Source of the DNA: Eucalyptus grandis | Lineage: Eukaryota > Streptophyta > Magnoliopsida > Myrtales > Myrtaceae | Direction: 5' to 3' | Assembly (NCBI RefSeq): GCF_016545825.1 | Contig: NC_052616.1 | Location: 10,850,001-10,914,000, forward strand | Length of the DNA stretch: 64,000 nucleotides | Translations under genes and position numbers: made by a program | The notes under the pieces: generated by a model | Seen by the model: only the letters and a program-made list of their open reading frames with translations | The model's database searches: none | Told to the model about the DNA's origin: nothing | Part shown: positions 23,998-35,138 of the stretch, one piece after another | Layout of the letters: every line of letters begins with the position of its first letter | Position numbering within the stretch: the stretch's first letter is position 1

Positions 23998-24660
23998 TAG
24001 GGGTGTGCATGGTCCGGGCGGGCGGTTCCCGACCTAGAACCGGGAACCGCCCGCTAAGGACCGGTTCCGAAAAATTGGAACCGAGATCCACCCGTTTGTT
24101 GCAGGGATCCACCCAGGAACTGGACCGCCGGTCCGGTCCGGTTCCCGGGTGGATCCATGGAATCGATCTTGACACGAAACAATTTTGGTTTTCAACATAG
24201 AACGGTCGGGTCTATGAGTTGGAAAGGAGGGGAGGAGGTCTATGGTTGGGTAATCAACATAGAACGGTCGCGGAACAATTTTCCGCAGCTGTGGCGAGTG
24301 GCGGCCGACGCGAGGGGGCGAACAACAGCGGCGGAGGAGCAGCGGCGGCGGCGTCGACGCTCAGGGAGGAATCAAAATGGCGATAGGATTAGGAAGAACC
24401 GAGGAAGAGACAAAGAGAGAGAACCGAAGACGAAGGGAGTGAGGAAATGAGATCTAATCTAGGGTTTCTTTTAGTAAATTTTTTTTTTAATATTAAAAAG
24501 GTTCCGGTTCGGTCCAGGTGGGCAGATCCGCCCATGGAACCGGGAACCGGACCGGTACCCACTAGTTCCGAAAAATTGGAACCGGGAACCGGACCGGTTC
24601 CCTCAAGAACCGCCGGTTCCGGGCGGTCCGGGCGGTTCCCAGGTATTTTGCACACCCATA
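23998..24660. mobile_element. hAT-type MITE inside the MURA gene
   Basis: The ends are TAGGGGTGTGCA and TGCACACCCATA, inverted repeats of the Ac/hAT type, with perfect 8-base flanking duplications. The interior is rich in repeated GGTTCC/GGAACC and CCGGTTC phrases that form large palindromes. It contains no transposase. Removing the element plus one duplication rejoins the transposase frame as STTTCCGQ. Confidence 0.85.
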
Positions 24661-24875
24661 ACTACTACATGTTGTGGCCAATTAGAAGTAGTAGATTTTG
24701 GAAACCCACAACTCATGAAGCCTCTAAGCCTTTGCCTCTAAAAAAGCAAATTGGTAGGCCAAAAAAGAGACAAAGAATGTACAGGGGGAGATTTTAAGTA
24801 AGAGGATGGGCATGATGGATCTGAAGATAAAATGTTTCTATTGTCATAAGGAATGGCACAATAAGACTGGTTGTC

Positions 24876-25315
24876 AATTGAATAAACTACATCAATAACA
24901 ACAACCATCTAAGGAATGGCCCACTGAAAGGATAATTGAAGGGTCAACTAAAGAAGGGCCAGCCGAAAGTACAACTAAGTGGCCGAGTGAAGGACAATTG
25001 AAGTATTAGTTGAAGGTCGAACTGAAAGGCCAACCCTTGAGTTAATTTTTTCAAAGACGAGAAGTAAATATCCCATAAGTCCTACAATTTTTGTTGTACG
25101 TGTTTTGTTGTGGCTAGTTGTGTGTGTTATGTTATTTATGAGCTGATTGTGTGTGTCATATTGTTTTATGGGCTAGTTGTGTGCGTTATATTCTTAGGTG
25201 AGGAAAACACAAGTTGCACGAGTTGCTCAGGTTGTTGAAACTAATGCACTACTTCGAATTAGAGGAGCTATAGGGAAAATGATAAGGCAATATGGTTGTG
25301 GCTTTTATACAGACT
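24876..25315 (+). other. MULE interior between the transposase knuckle and the solo LTR
   Basis: A stop-riddled continuation of the transposase C-terminal region with repeated 'aaaggacaactgaa'-like phrases. At about 25201-25320 a phrase (VRKTQVARVAQVVETNALLR-like) suggests another coding remnant. Nothing intact. Confidence 0.4.
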
Positions 25316-25320
25316 TAAAT
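25316..25320. repeat. Target-site duplication TAAAT, left copy
   Basis: It is repeated at 29079-29083. The five bases flank a complete LTR. Confidence 0.88.
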
Positions 25321-28300
25321 TGTGATAGCCTGAATTTTCAGAATTTATTTTTGATTAAATAAATCGGGCATTTCATCGACGCGCCGATAGTGCCATTCTC
25401 TGAGTTGATCATTCATGAGATAACTAGACTATCTGGGGAAGTAATTAAGGGATTTTAATGCAATGGACTGGAGAAGTCGACCAGGAATCGACTGCTTGAC
25501 CGTGTTGATCCACAAAGGTCATTACGGCACCGTCAAAAATCGATCAGAGACCGGAGATAGGTCAATTCAATGAAGATATGTGATTAGTGCGTGGGTGATT
25601 CCATCTAATTGCAAAATTCTCATCGAACGGCACTAGACCGATTTTTCTATCATTTATGTACCTGGTGTCCGTATTTGAAACCTCGAGATTTTCACGACAA
25701 CCGAGAGTTGCCAATGAGTCGAAGATGTACAATGTGACTTGAGATAAATCGATCACGGGTCAATTGCAAAAAAAATTCCTAAAAGCTACCCGGTGAACTA
25801 GGTCATGCTAAAATCGCGTCAGATTGAAATTAACCGCTGATTTGAACCTGATTTTAGAAATTGAAAGTTTTGTCGTGTCATGATCTATTTTAGGAACATC
25901 AACTCATCCTCCGAAGAATTTTCGGAGATTCCGAGATTTTTACGGAAAATAGATTCGGACGTTGCGGAAAAATAACGAAAATTCGAATGGGCTAAGTCGA
26001 AGGAAATTTAGACTTCCAAGCCGAGCCTTTGGGTGTTGGGGACTTACAGAAAATTTTACGGGATTCTTTTTCATCAAAATTGGACATCAACTTGAAGAAT
26101 TTTGGTGGAAATTGAAGCTTTATTGAGGAAATTCGGAGCTAGAAGAGGGCAGCAATTTTGGGCTTCAAAATTTAGATTATTTGGTGGAATTTATGCAAGA
26201 AAGTATTGAAGACACTTAGGATAAGATTGAAGATGATTGGGGGACCAAGAATTCAATTATCTAGATAATCCTTGTGGACTTTTGTTCTCTCTCATCCCTC
26301 TCTTCTTGCACACGCTTTCCATTTCTCTTCCATTCGACCGCCACGGCTTCATCTTCACTTTCATTTGTCCAGCTTAATCGATTTCCCCCCCTCCTGTCTC
26401 TGTTATCGCTTTCGTTTTCCTCGCCAGCAGCTCTCCCTTTTCTCTCATTTTTCTGCCTCCACCGAGCTGTCTTTTTGCTGCCACATCCACGCGTCTTCAC
26501 GCCCTCAAGGCCATCAATTAAACCGAGCAGCACCTCCAGCGAAGTCTTCATCCAGCTGCTCCCTTCTACCGATTGTTGACCAGCAACGCCCCTGCTCTCA
26601 TCATCTCTCCATCGTTCGAGCGCCAGCAGCTGCTTCCACCCTTGCGCCTGCCATCTCCACTTCTTCGCACGTCCAGTGGAGTCCACCGAAGCTGCCAACG
26701 CCACCTCACCGAAGCCATCTCCACCGGTCAACAAACCAGCGCCTCCTTCCACCGAGTGAAGCCCATCTTTGACCGCCAGCACGTCCGCAAGGCCGCCCCA
26801 TCTCCACGCTCGAGCATCGCCAGCCAGCTCGTGGACTTCGCTGCTTCCTCGTCCGCATCTCCTCTCCAGCATCTTCAGCCCAGCTCTCCACCAAGCCCAA
26901 CCCGTGAGCAAGTAGCCCACAGTTCAGCCCAATTGAAGTCAGACCCAACCGTGGGCTTCAGCTGCAGCAGCTCCTCCTCAATCGGCCCGTGCATTCAACC
27001 CATTTGAAGCCCGCAAGCCCATTCGAAGTCCACCAGTCCAGCTCAACTTGGGTCCAGCCCAAATCAAGAACAAATCTCAGCTTGGGCTGAGATTTGTTGG
27101 ACTGATTTTAGGCCCGGTCCAAGCCCGTTGACGCCGCCACAAACTCGAGTTTCGGCCGCCATCGCGCTGCCGTCGCGGTGAACCGGTTTCCGCTATAAAC
27201 CGCTGAGTTTATGCACTAAACTCTTCTTAGTAGGTTAATGACGTTTAAGGGGTGTTTAGTTTAATTTAATTATGAATTAGGTGGTTAGTTATATTAAATT
27301 AGTGATTTAATTATTCAATTATGCATGTTAGGTGGTTAGAACGGCCTAGTTAGGGACTAGATAAGTTGTATTATTTATCTAGATTGGTTCGGTAATTTTC
27401 CGGGCCTGTTTCGGTATTTAATTTATCATTTCCGGACTAGGTTTGTATTTTTGGCATTTATTGGTATTTAATTAATTAATTTCCTTAATTATTTATTTAT
27501 TTATTTATTTATTTTCCGAAAATTAGGCCGAGATAGCCGGTGATCGGAATTTCGTGCTAATTGAAATGGTATGCATGGTTTTATTTAATTGAGTGTTGGC
27601 TTGTGCAAATTAAGTGAAAATTATAATACTAGGCATTTATTCTGAAAATTGAGTAATTTCGGTATTTAATCAGAAAATGTTGGGGCGTCAGTTTTTAACG
27701 CCGAAAAGGTTTTTAGACACTATATAAATAGTGGGATTTTCTAAAAGGAAGATATTGCATTTTTGGCTTAGGCCGACCGTGTACCCACACACGATTATTT
27801 TTATTGGATATTTTTAACATGAAGAAACTAGGCGAAGACATTATTTTAAATTGAGGAATTCAAGTGCGAAGCACTTTGTCCTTGGCCGTGAGTGAATGAT
27901 TGCGTGTTGGGTTATAGTCAAGGCAGGTTGATTATTGGAAGTTGAGGTGATATGTGTGGGGTTGAGAGAACCCGATTTGGGTCGTGAGCAGGTAAAGGAC
28001 TAAGTACTACATGAGTATGAGACTTCGTGTGAGTCACCTCTAGTGACTTATACCATTGCTTATTGTAGTTAAGGGCTAAGTGTTACATGGCGACCTGAGT
28101 CGTATGAGAATTACCTCTAGTACCTTGCAGTATTGTCATGCATAGTGAAGGGCTAAGTGCTGCACGATAGCAAGATCTTGTGTGAGTTACCTCTAGTGCC
28201 TTATACTATTGCTTTTTGTAGTGAAGGGCTAAGTGCTACACGATAGCAAGACTTCGTGTGAGTTACCTCTAGTGCCTTCTACTATTATTATTTATGGTCA

Positions 28301-29078
28301 AGGACTAAGTACCGCACGATGACAAGACTTCGTGTAGGGTCACCTCTAGATCCTTGAGCTTGATTTTTTGAGTGGGAATGTTGAATTGGAACGTTGAGAG
28401 TAATTATCGGGTATAGATGGAACCACCGATATGATTGACCGCGCCTGATTATGGGACGAAATTGTGTGATACGAAATGGGACGTGTCATAACAATTTGGC
28501 CTTATAATCGACACTCATGTGGATTGATTGATTGACTAAGATTGAATGAGATATTCCAAATGCTCGGGTGTTGTTACTGCACTTATGCGATATATGATTC
28601 ATGCTAACATGCAGGAGGAGACTAAGGCGAGATAAGTCCTTATGATTGTGTGATTGTGTGGTTAGGACGCTTCTAGGCGTATTATCCTCCTAATCGGGGT
28701 TTAGAGCGTGAACTCGCTGAGAATTATATCTCACCCCGTCGTAGGCTCAATTTTCAGGGCCGTAGAGTGGAGAACCTGAAGCCGAGCTGTGGTGACCTGA
28801 GGAGTAGGTCAATTAGGTCAACTTCCTTTTAAAGAACCGTCTTTTGTAAACTCTTGGTTGATGACCTTTGTAAATAACTCAGTTGGTTTATAAAAGCATG
28901 TTTGTTGGTGAAATTGTTGTCCTGCTTTTCTATCCCGAGATGGTTACTGTCATGGGATTTATAATTCACTTCCGCATGCGTAATTAAAAATGAAAATGGT
29001 CGGCAACTCGTCCTAGGAAGTCGCAAATTTTATCGACCAGAGAGGGATGGGCACGTGCTCGGGGTCCAAGGTGTGACA
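25321..29078 (+). mobile_element. Solo LTR (chromovirus type) inside the MULE
   Basis: It starts TGTGATAGCCTG and ends AAGGTGTGACA. It is flanked by an exact TAAAT duplication, with no primer site or coding domains in between, so it is the product of LTR-LTR recombination. It is closest to the solo LTR at 57928-61375. It contains a C/T-rich, stop-poor core (about 26270-27110), a (TTTA)n run at 27488-27512, and five tandem copies of a ~76-base unit at about 27990-28360. Long ORFs in the core are not called. Confidence 0.9.
27990..28360 (+). repeat. Tandem repeat, about 5 x 76 bases, in the solo LTR
   Basis: Units carry the phrases 'aagggctaagtgctacacga', 'agacttcgtgtgagt' and 'acctctagtgcc' in the same order. 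They are about 75-80 bases apart and vary by a few percent to 20 percent. Confidence 0.8.
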
Positions 29079-29083
29079 TAAAT

Positions 29084-29533
29084 ACTGGAATGACTGTTTT
29101 GAATGTAAGTTTTGTAGGTATCGCACATTTAATTTATGATATTGGACTTTATTGACAATATGGCTATATTGTTGTAGCCCGGGAGAACTTTGAAGGTGCT
29201 TATCTCTCAAAGTGGCACAAGTCAAGAGTCAACAATACACCCGAAAGAAGAACTAGAATGTCAATTGGAGCACAATCAAGTAAGAAGAGTGTTCCAAAAC
29301 AAATGACACGAGCGGTAGGTCCAATAATAAGAGCACAATCGAGTAAGAAGAGTGTTCCAAAACAAACAACACAAGTGACAGCTACAAAACAATTACCAAA
29401 AAAGAATTATTCACAAGTACCATGTAAAGGAACTGATGTTGGCAATTCCGAAACAGCCAGCAACATCACCACTAAGAATGTGGTAGTTACTAAGAAGAAA
29501 AAGCAAAAGCATGGGACAAAAAAGTCAATATAA
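29084..29533 (+). pseudogene. MULE-borne Lys/Ser-rich coding remnant
   Basis: A 91-codon open stretch (29258-29533) with two copies of the phrase AQSSKKSVPKQ and a Lys-rich end (VVTKKKKQKHGTKK). Upstream, in another frame, REN...GAYLSKWHKSRVN-like text (about 29180-29230) suggests it once continued the transposase C-terminus. No known domain is seen. Confidence 0.35.
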
Positions 29534-30614
29534 CAATCTTCAAGTCCAGCTGCAGTTAGGAAGAGTATAAGGATCCAAGTTAAAAGTCTATCAAGAAAAT
29601 GCACTTGATGGGTTGTGCATATTGATGAATAGTGGAAGGGTGTTAGATATGGTTGTTTCTATTTTTTGTTGGGAGGTTGCTATTGATTAAAGTTGATATT
29701 TTTAGGTGTCCATTTAGTTTGATGTTATTTTATTGTTTGGTTGCAAGCCAACCCCTAGAGGTGGATATTTTAGTTGGTTATTCAAATTGACCCAATGTAA
29801 GACATTATGTTCAATGCCAATGGAACAATATTTATTTTGGCATGTTTTTTCCATTTACATATTTTGTTTTTGGTTGTGGTGGTGTGCTAATTCTGCTGGT
29901 GGTGGTGATTTTGTTGGTATTATTGGATGTGCTGGTTTGTTCGTGGTTATGTTTGGTGTTAATGCAATGCTTGGTGTTGATATAGTACTTGGTGCAAGCA
30001 CAAGGATGCAATAGCTTTCTGGTGTAGGGTGTGCTGGTACAAGTACAAGATGCATGAGCACTTACATGTGCCAATGCAACATTGTGCTTGCACTAGCGAT
30101 TTATTGGTATTTAAGTGATCACTTTCAACTAAACTTGGCACTCAAATGATCATTTCTAATCATTTATGCAACACAAATGACATTTTTTTATCACGACTGG
30201 TACTTAAGTGATCACTTTTAGCTAAATTTGACACTCAAATGATCACTATTTACAACTTATGGCATTGAAATAAACATTCAAAAAATTATTTCCACTCCTT
30301 CATTTGACCATTATTTGTAGCAAAAATTGCAGCAAATCAGCAAACCCATTACTAGCAAGTATTACAGCAAACCATTACCGGTAAGTATTGTAGCAAACCA
30401 TTGCTAGCAAACAATTACATCAAACCAAACTTCTCAAACAAAAACTAAACAAACCAAATTTGAAACACTACTAAGCAAGAGACTTATAAGTTCTCAGAAC
30501 CAATTCCATTTCCACCATTTTCGCCATGGATTGCATACAAGAATTGTAACTTACCAACAACACAACTATACTCACAAATTACCTAATATAAGTACATATT
30601 ATATTGATCTTTAA
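29534..30614. other. MULE interior, noncoding, with internal direct repeat
   Basis: AT-rich sequence. 30095-30165 and 30195-30250 repeat the phrases 'acttaagtgatcactttyarctaaa' and 'cactcaaatgatca'. These echo the subterminal 'gatcacttaagtg' at about 21090 and suggest subterminal transposase-binding-type repeats. Several 'agcaaaccatta' repeats occur at 30330-30410. No gene. Confidence 0.4.
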
Positions 30615-31088
30615 CTATGGTAAACGGAAAAAATTATTCTCATCACTCACTTTACATTTGACCACAAAATAGGCTATGCAAGTGAACAACAATACAATCA
30701 ATGCTTGATAACACTTTCTTTCAATTTTTATCCTTGAAATTTCTTTCTTCAATTGTTTGGCCAAAGATTCTGAAGCATTCATTCGAGCTTGCATTGAGTC
30801 AACATCCTCCAACTCACCCATTATTGTAGGTGGAGGTTTATGCCGTTGTTTAAGTAGCTCCAAGATCACCTCTCTCGCTTGACTAGAAAATTTTGCATCA
30901 ACCCATTTGAAATATCTACACTTCGATTCTTCTCTATACCTAACGCATCCATAGAATCTTCTCCCGAAATTCAATCAAATCCAAGATGTTCTCATTGGAC
31001 TCAATAATTCACAATAACAACAACACTCACCTTCTTCCTCACTTCGTTGAAATGAATTTAAGCCGCTATTGAAACTCCTACCCTCCAT
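30615..31088 (-). pseudogene. GRF zinc-finger protein with C-terminal membrane segment, MULE-borne, one premature stop
   Basis: Reading from the ATG at 31086-31088 on the minus strand gives 157 codons, broken by a single TGA at about codon 38. The N-terminus has a Cys cluster (GECCCYCELLSPMRTSW), then GRRFYGCVRYREESKC and YFKWVD. This is the GRF zinc-finger layout (C..C...GRRFYxC....C.FF.W). A Lys/Glu-rich coiled-coil-like stretch follows (about residues 105-130), then a hydrophobic segment (ALIVLLFTCIAYFVV) near the C-terminus. GRF finger proteins with this coiled-coil plus membrane tail are common in plant genomes. Here the gene lies convergent to the transposase, inside the MULE terminal repeats. 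Its role there is unknown. Confidence 0.75.
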
Positions 31089-31437
31089 TTGCAAGATTGA
31101 GCTATTAATTTTGGGGGCAAATCGACTTAGGGTGTGATTTAAATTGAATGGCTAGTTATGGCTTCAATTTGGGCTTCTCTTTCAATTTGGGGATTTCGGG
31201 TTCTTATTTGAGGGAAAGTGAGTGGACAATGTTGTTTGTGGTTTGCTAACTAGAGCCTCCAACGAGCCATGTCGGCTTAGGAAATTAATTAAAAAATCAA
31301 TGTCAGATTTTCGGCCAAGCAGATCGGCGATGGCACTGAAAATATCATTTTTCAAAAATTTTGGCACCTAAATGAGCCAATAAAAAGTTGTGGCACTAAA
31401 GTAAGCGACGTACTTAAGTTAAGGCACTTGTGGTGTC
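31089..31437. repeat. Right terminal region of the MULE
   Basis: It includes the right inverted repeat (about 31340-31437) that pairs with 20999-21100, and the GRF gene's upstream region. No other coding sequence. Confidence 0.7.
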
Positions 31438-31444
31438 CTTCTCC

Positions 31445-31512
31445 TAAGTTAAAATCTCGACTTTCTCAGTCAGGTAGCTGTAGTCTGCAACAAAGATCAC
31501 CTGTCATGGTAT
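31445..31512 (+). pseudogene. Rhodanese copy 2, continuation of exon 3
   Basis: It matches the second half of exon 3 of the intact copy (phrase 'gtagctgtagtctgcaacaaag.gatcacctg'). It resumes where 20255 broke off. Sequence after about 31560 does not match exon 4 or 5, so the 3' half of this copy is lost. Confidence 0.85.
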
Positions 31513-31599
31513 ATAGCTCGCCGTCCTTGATCAATTGAACTCTATTTTCGGTAATGTAACATCTAGAATTCAAAAAGAAAAAAAAAGGATTAAGTTTAT

Positions 31600-31800
31600 A
31601 AAAAGGATCGAGAGATCGATGAGAAGAAAGATCGTATCGAGAGACGCTATTTATAAAAATGGAGAGAGCTTTCAGTCTGTTACCTCCGTCTATGAATTGC
31701 AAGCATTTTATAAGAGAGGAGACGGCTTTACACATCCGCATCATCATCTTATTCTTCACTAGTCAAGCTATTGACTTGCTCCTAAGGATTCGGTCATTCA
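31600..31800 (-). pseudogene. Remnant of a third NIP promoter/leader
   Basis: It resembles 18755-18900 and 55130-55270: 'gatcgatgagaag', a TATA-type box at about 31648-31658, then 'cacatccgcatcatcatctt'. No NIP exons remain next to it, so the coding part was deleted. It extends the rhodanese-NIP alternation by one unit. Confidence 0.55.
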
Positions 31801-33296
31801 TAGTAGTTCAGACTATCTGTATCTTGACTAAATCTAGGGTTACTCCACAAAAGTAATGATTTTACTCGGTTTGGCATGCTCAGGAAAACTTGGAAGGCAT
31901 GTTTCTATTTCTGAATTTTAGGCATGCAAGTCTACATTGTAGATTAGATAATGAATATATAAGACCAATTTTATAAGGGGAAGATCCAAGGAAAATGGAT
32001 TTTTTCTGGGCAACGGTAGATTTTTGAAAAAGGTTGGTAAGTGATGAAAAGACGAGCAGAAATGGGATTTCAAGGGCGTAAATAATTGATTGGCGACTCA
32101 GTTGCTCCTTAAGAAATTTGGGTTTGCACAAAGAAGAAGAACAAATGTCGACAGCACTTTGCCAAAGTTGGTAAATCACTCTAATTCTTAGTTGGTAATT
32201 TTGTATGAGAGCTTGGGAATTTGAAGTGTTGACAAGTTATACAAATAAAAGTTGGTAGATTAATACAAAATTTGCAATTTGCAAACCATTAGAAGAAATT
32301 GATTATTTCATAAAAGTATTCTAAGTTATCGTTAAGATTCTTCAAAAAAAGCCATTGTTTATTTTCTTGCCAATAATTTTTCTATACTTAGCACTTGTGT
32401 CGACACTTATCGAAATTTACAAGCGTAAAAGAAAACTTGTATTTATTTACACGGAGTATTTGTGTTGGCTTGTTAACCATGTTCTTCAAATTATTAGGAA
32501 TGTTTAGAAGCGCATTGCATTTAGGTTCATTCCTTCGAAGTAGTAATAAACCCATTAAAACGTGATTATCATATTAAGTTTTCAATAACCAATGGCCCAA
32601 TGGCCACCCTTTCCACATGGAAAAAAAAGAGGTGAGGAGCTCAATTCCCCACCTTGTAGGAGGGCTAGATGTAGAGACATTTAGTTTCGCGTATGGAGTT
32701 CGACTTCCACACACTGCAAAGAGGCAAGACAAAAGTCTAAAGATAAGTTAAGAGTTATAATAGGATAGACAAAAAAAATTTAAGCTTTCAATGTTTATCT
32801 CACTAACGACATGATTTGCTTACAAAATTTATCATGCATATTGTAAGAGAACTTACATTCATCAACCACATGATTAGCTTATGATGGATAATTACCACTA
32901 TTTCAAATCCAAAATCAAATGGTATCAATCGAACAAATTTACGCTAATTAGGTTTTGTGACTTGTTCAAACTGATCTATCAAGCACAACAAGGACAGAAA
33001 GAAAGCATGTTTATGTGAACGATTGAATTATACTTACTATTTAGAAGTGGGGTTTGGCTAAAACTATAAGGACCCGGGCTTCCCACTATGTAATATTGTC
33101 TAATTTGGGCCTTCGGCCCTCACGACTTTAAAATGCATTACACAGGTTAGAAAACCCAAGCCTTATAAATTAGCCCAGGACTCCCCCCTAAGCAATGTGG
33201 GACAGGAGACACGCCCTCTCCCTGCGCACGTCTGGGGACTGAGGCGCGGACGCACCGCCATCCCTCCTCCCCGCGCACCGCCACCTGGGCCAAATT
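31801..33296. other. Intergenic between the two blocks, no gene seen
   Basis: AT-rich. Short reverse-strand frames (for example 31880-32179) match no domain I know. 33040-33296 is GC-richer with 'gggcccgg...' phrases and may be a transposon edge. Nothing can be supported as a gene. Confidence 0.55.
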
Positions 33297-34025
33297 AAAA
33301 AATTGCTATAATCGATTGCATACTCCTTCAAGTTCACGATAACAAGCGACATCAACGCTTGCCTGACATTGTCAATGCATATTGGTGCCAGTCATCCATG
33401 CATGTTGAAAAGGCACCAAACATACATCCTCATTGTCTGTAGTTTTGACAATTCGCGCTTGCCCCAGCTTTCTGCAGATCTCTTTTAGTTTCTATAGCTA
33501 ACTAATAACTTAATGTATATGAAAACCGTTGTATCGACGTCTAGCACAATCATGTATAAAGGGGAGTGGGAGATCTTTCTATCCACCAGTTTCTTCTCTA
33601 AACGTCTCAAGCATTCTCGACCATTGATTTATAAAAGAGACCGAGGAAGAACTCCGTAACTCAGACTTCACAGAACATAAACTGAGAAAGACAAACTACC
33701 CAAGTTTTTAACATATAGAAATACATAGAATAGAGAGATCCTCTACAATTAGGGGGTAAAGTTAAAGCTCTTTTCTTTCCTTTCCTTTTCCTTTTCCATT
33801 TTTCGTTTTGAATATGCCCTTCTCTTCATGGCCGCCTCCATGGTGCCCTGCACACTGCATACAGATGCCATCATTGTCGACCTCCATCTACGTGTCGTGA
33901 CTTCGTGGCTCATCACATCAACATCGCTGCCAATGCCACCACCAGGGTTTGTGACATGCAATTCTCGAGGGATTTTCATTGTGTTTGCCATCATTTGAAA
34001 CTAGCTAGCTACCATTCATCACAAA
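33297..34025. repeat. Duplicated block 2, first part of the anonymous segment
   Basis: It matches 14063-14790 base for base with moderate divergence, starting at 'atcgattgcatactc'. It is cut at 34025 by the copia insertion and resumes at 48143. Confidence 0.82.
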
Positions 34026-34336
34026 TGTAAAAATAGACTTTGAGTTTGAGCATGAGTTTCACTTATTCTCTAATTCCAGGGTAGCATTTGTATTTATAGA
34101 GTTTATCCACTAGCTATTACAATAATTAAATGGACTAAGTCAAAATATTTTGAATTTTGAATTAGTCCGTTACAGTAATAACTATGGTAATAATGATATG
34201 AGATAAGAATGGATTAATTCAAATATTTTCAATTAGTCCGTTATAGTGACAACTATAGTAACAATTAGATGATTAAAGCATTAACAAATTCAAAATATTT
34301 TGAATTTAAACGAGTCATGCATTACTATCCTTGACA
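34026..34336 (-). repeat. 3' LTR of the copia element
   Basis: 311 bases, from TGTAAAAATAG to CCTTGACA in window orientation. It is homologous to 47825-48142. A purine-rich run (complement of agcccccgcaag) directly follows as the plus-strand primer. Confidence 0.88.
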
Positions 34337-35138
34337 AGCCCCCGCAAGTTGAAGGGGGTCTTCTGGATGATCTTCAACTTGAATTTGAGCATATCATGGC
34401 AACACTGTGTAAGAGGCTTAATGAAGATATCCGCGATTTGGTCACATGTGAATATGAAGCAAACCTCAAGTTTGCGTTATGACACTACATGGCGGACAAA
34501 GTGAAAATCCATCTCGACATGCTTTGTTCTAGCAAGAAAAAGTGGATTCACCGTAAGATATGTTGCCCCTAGGTTGTTCCACCAAAGGATAGAGGGTTTT
34601 AATTGAGAGATGCCCAATTCTTATAATAGTGATTGTAGCCATACCATTTCTGCCGTGGCGTTTACCAATGCTTGATACTCAAATTCGTTTAAGGAATGTG
34701 CAATGGTATGCTACTTTTTGGCTGACAAAGAAATCAGATTTTGACCCATATAAACTACATAACCTCCTGTTGAGCGTCTATCAATGGGGCAACCAAGCCA
34801 ATCCACATCACTGTATGTGTGGAGTTCTATGGTGGATTGAGAACTAACGAGTAATCCATGCAAAACAATTTCCTTTAAGTAGCATAGAATCCTTTTCACT
34901 GTACTCCAGTGGTCTTCTATTGGTTCTTTCAAGAACTAGCAAACTTTGTGTACCGCATAAGAGATATCTAGCCGAGTTAGGGTGGCCTAATAAAGAGCTC
35001 CTACGATGCTCCTGTACAAACTGGCATCTTCAAGTCACTCACCCTAATTGATTAAACTAGTATTTGTAGCCATGGGTGTGTGAACCGGTTTAACACCGTC
35101 CATTCTGGTTCGGCGAAGAAGATTTGTAACATACTTTC
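34337..35138 (-). pseudogene. pol: copia pol: end of reverse transcriptase and RNase H
   Basis: The reverse strand at 34711-34932 reads HWSTVKRILCYLK, then YSDVDWLGCPIDRRSTGGY. This is the copia RNase H block; the usual Asp-Ala-Asp is Asp-Val-Asp here. Further fragments occur on both sides with frame breaks. The segment was separated from the catalytic part by the solo LTR at 35139. Confidence 0.82.

Larger units (their letters stand above)
21811..24875 (+). pseudogene. MURA-type transposase of the MULE, broken
   Basis: It starts MGDNIIVGIIVRYGGEF (about 21811), a PB1-like N-terminal domain typical of plant MuDR relatives. An acidic stretch follows (22120-22165, DNEDEDDEDDE), then the N-terminal DNA-binding region (about 22670-22740, KFDDAKQFKKAF). 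The core has the first catalytic Asp (VIDFD, about 23265) and NNQMFPIAWAVVRVKNKG (about 23325-23380). About 100 residues around the second Asp are missing near 23420-23450. The C-terminal core (ETFNGRILEF, about 23600) and a SWIM zinc finger (CSCRDRQLIG, about 23860) follow; the third Cys of the finger is Tyr. After the hAT MITE the frame resumes as CCGQLEVVDF, then KKQIGRPKKRQ, then a CX2CX4HX4C knuckle at 24833-24874. Many stops and shifts are present. It is non-functional. Confidence 0.82.
20999..31437 (+). mobile_element. Mutator-like DNA transposon (MULE) with MURA and GRF genes, decayed
   Basis: The left end (AGAAGGATAACAGAAGTGCC, 20999-21018, continuing 'ttaatttg...ttttagtgtcacaactttt') matches the reverse complement of the right end (31437 leftwards, AGAAGGACACCACAAGTGCC, then 'ttaactt...tttagtgccacaactttt'). 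This gives a long terminal inverted repeat of about 80 bases or more. Internally there is a MURA-type transposase on + and a GRF zinc-finger gene on -. A clean 9-base target duplication is not seen. The left flank may be rearranged. Two later insertions lie inside it (23998-24660 and 25321-29078). Confidence 0.8.

Noticed and set aside
26261..26920. 219-codon reverse-strand ORF opposite 166- and 144-codon forward ORFs
   Set aside because: C/T-rich LTR core. The equivalent core at 58940-59700 does not preserve the same frames.
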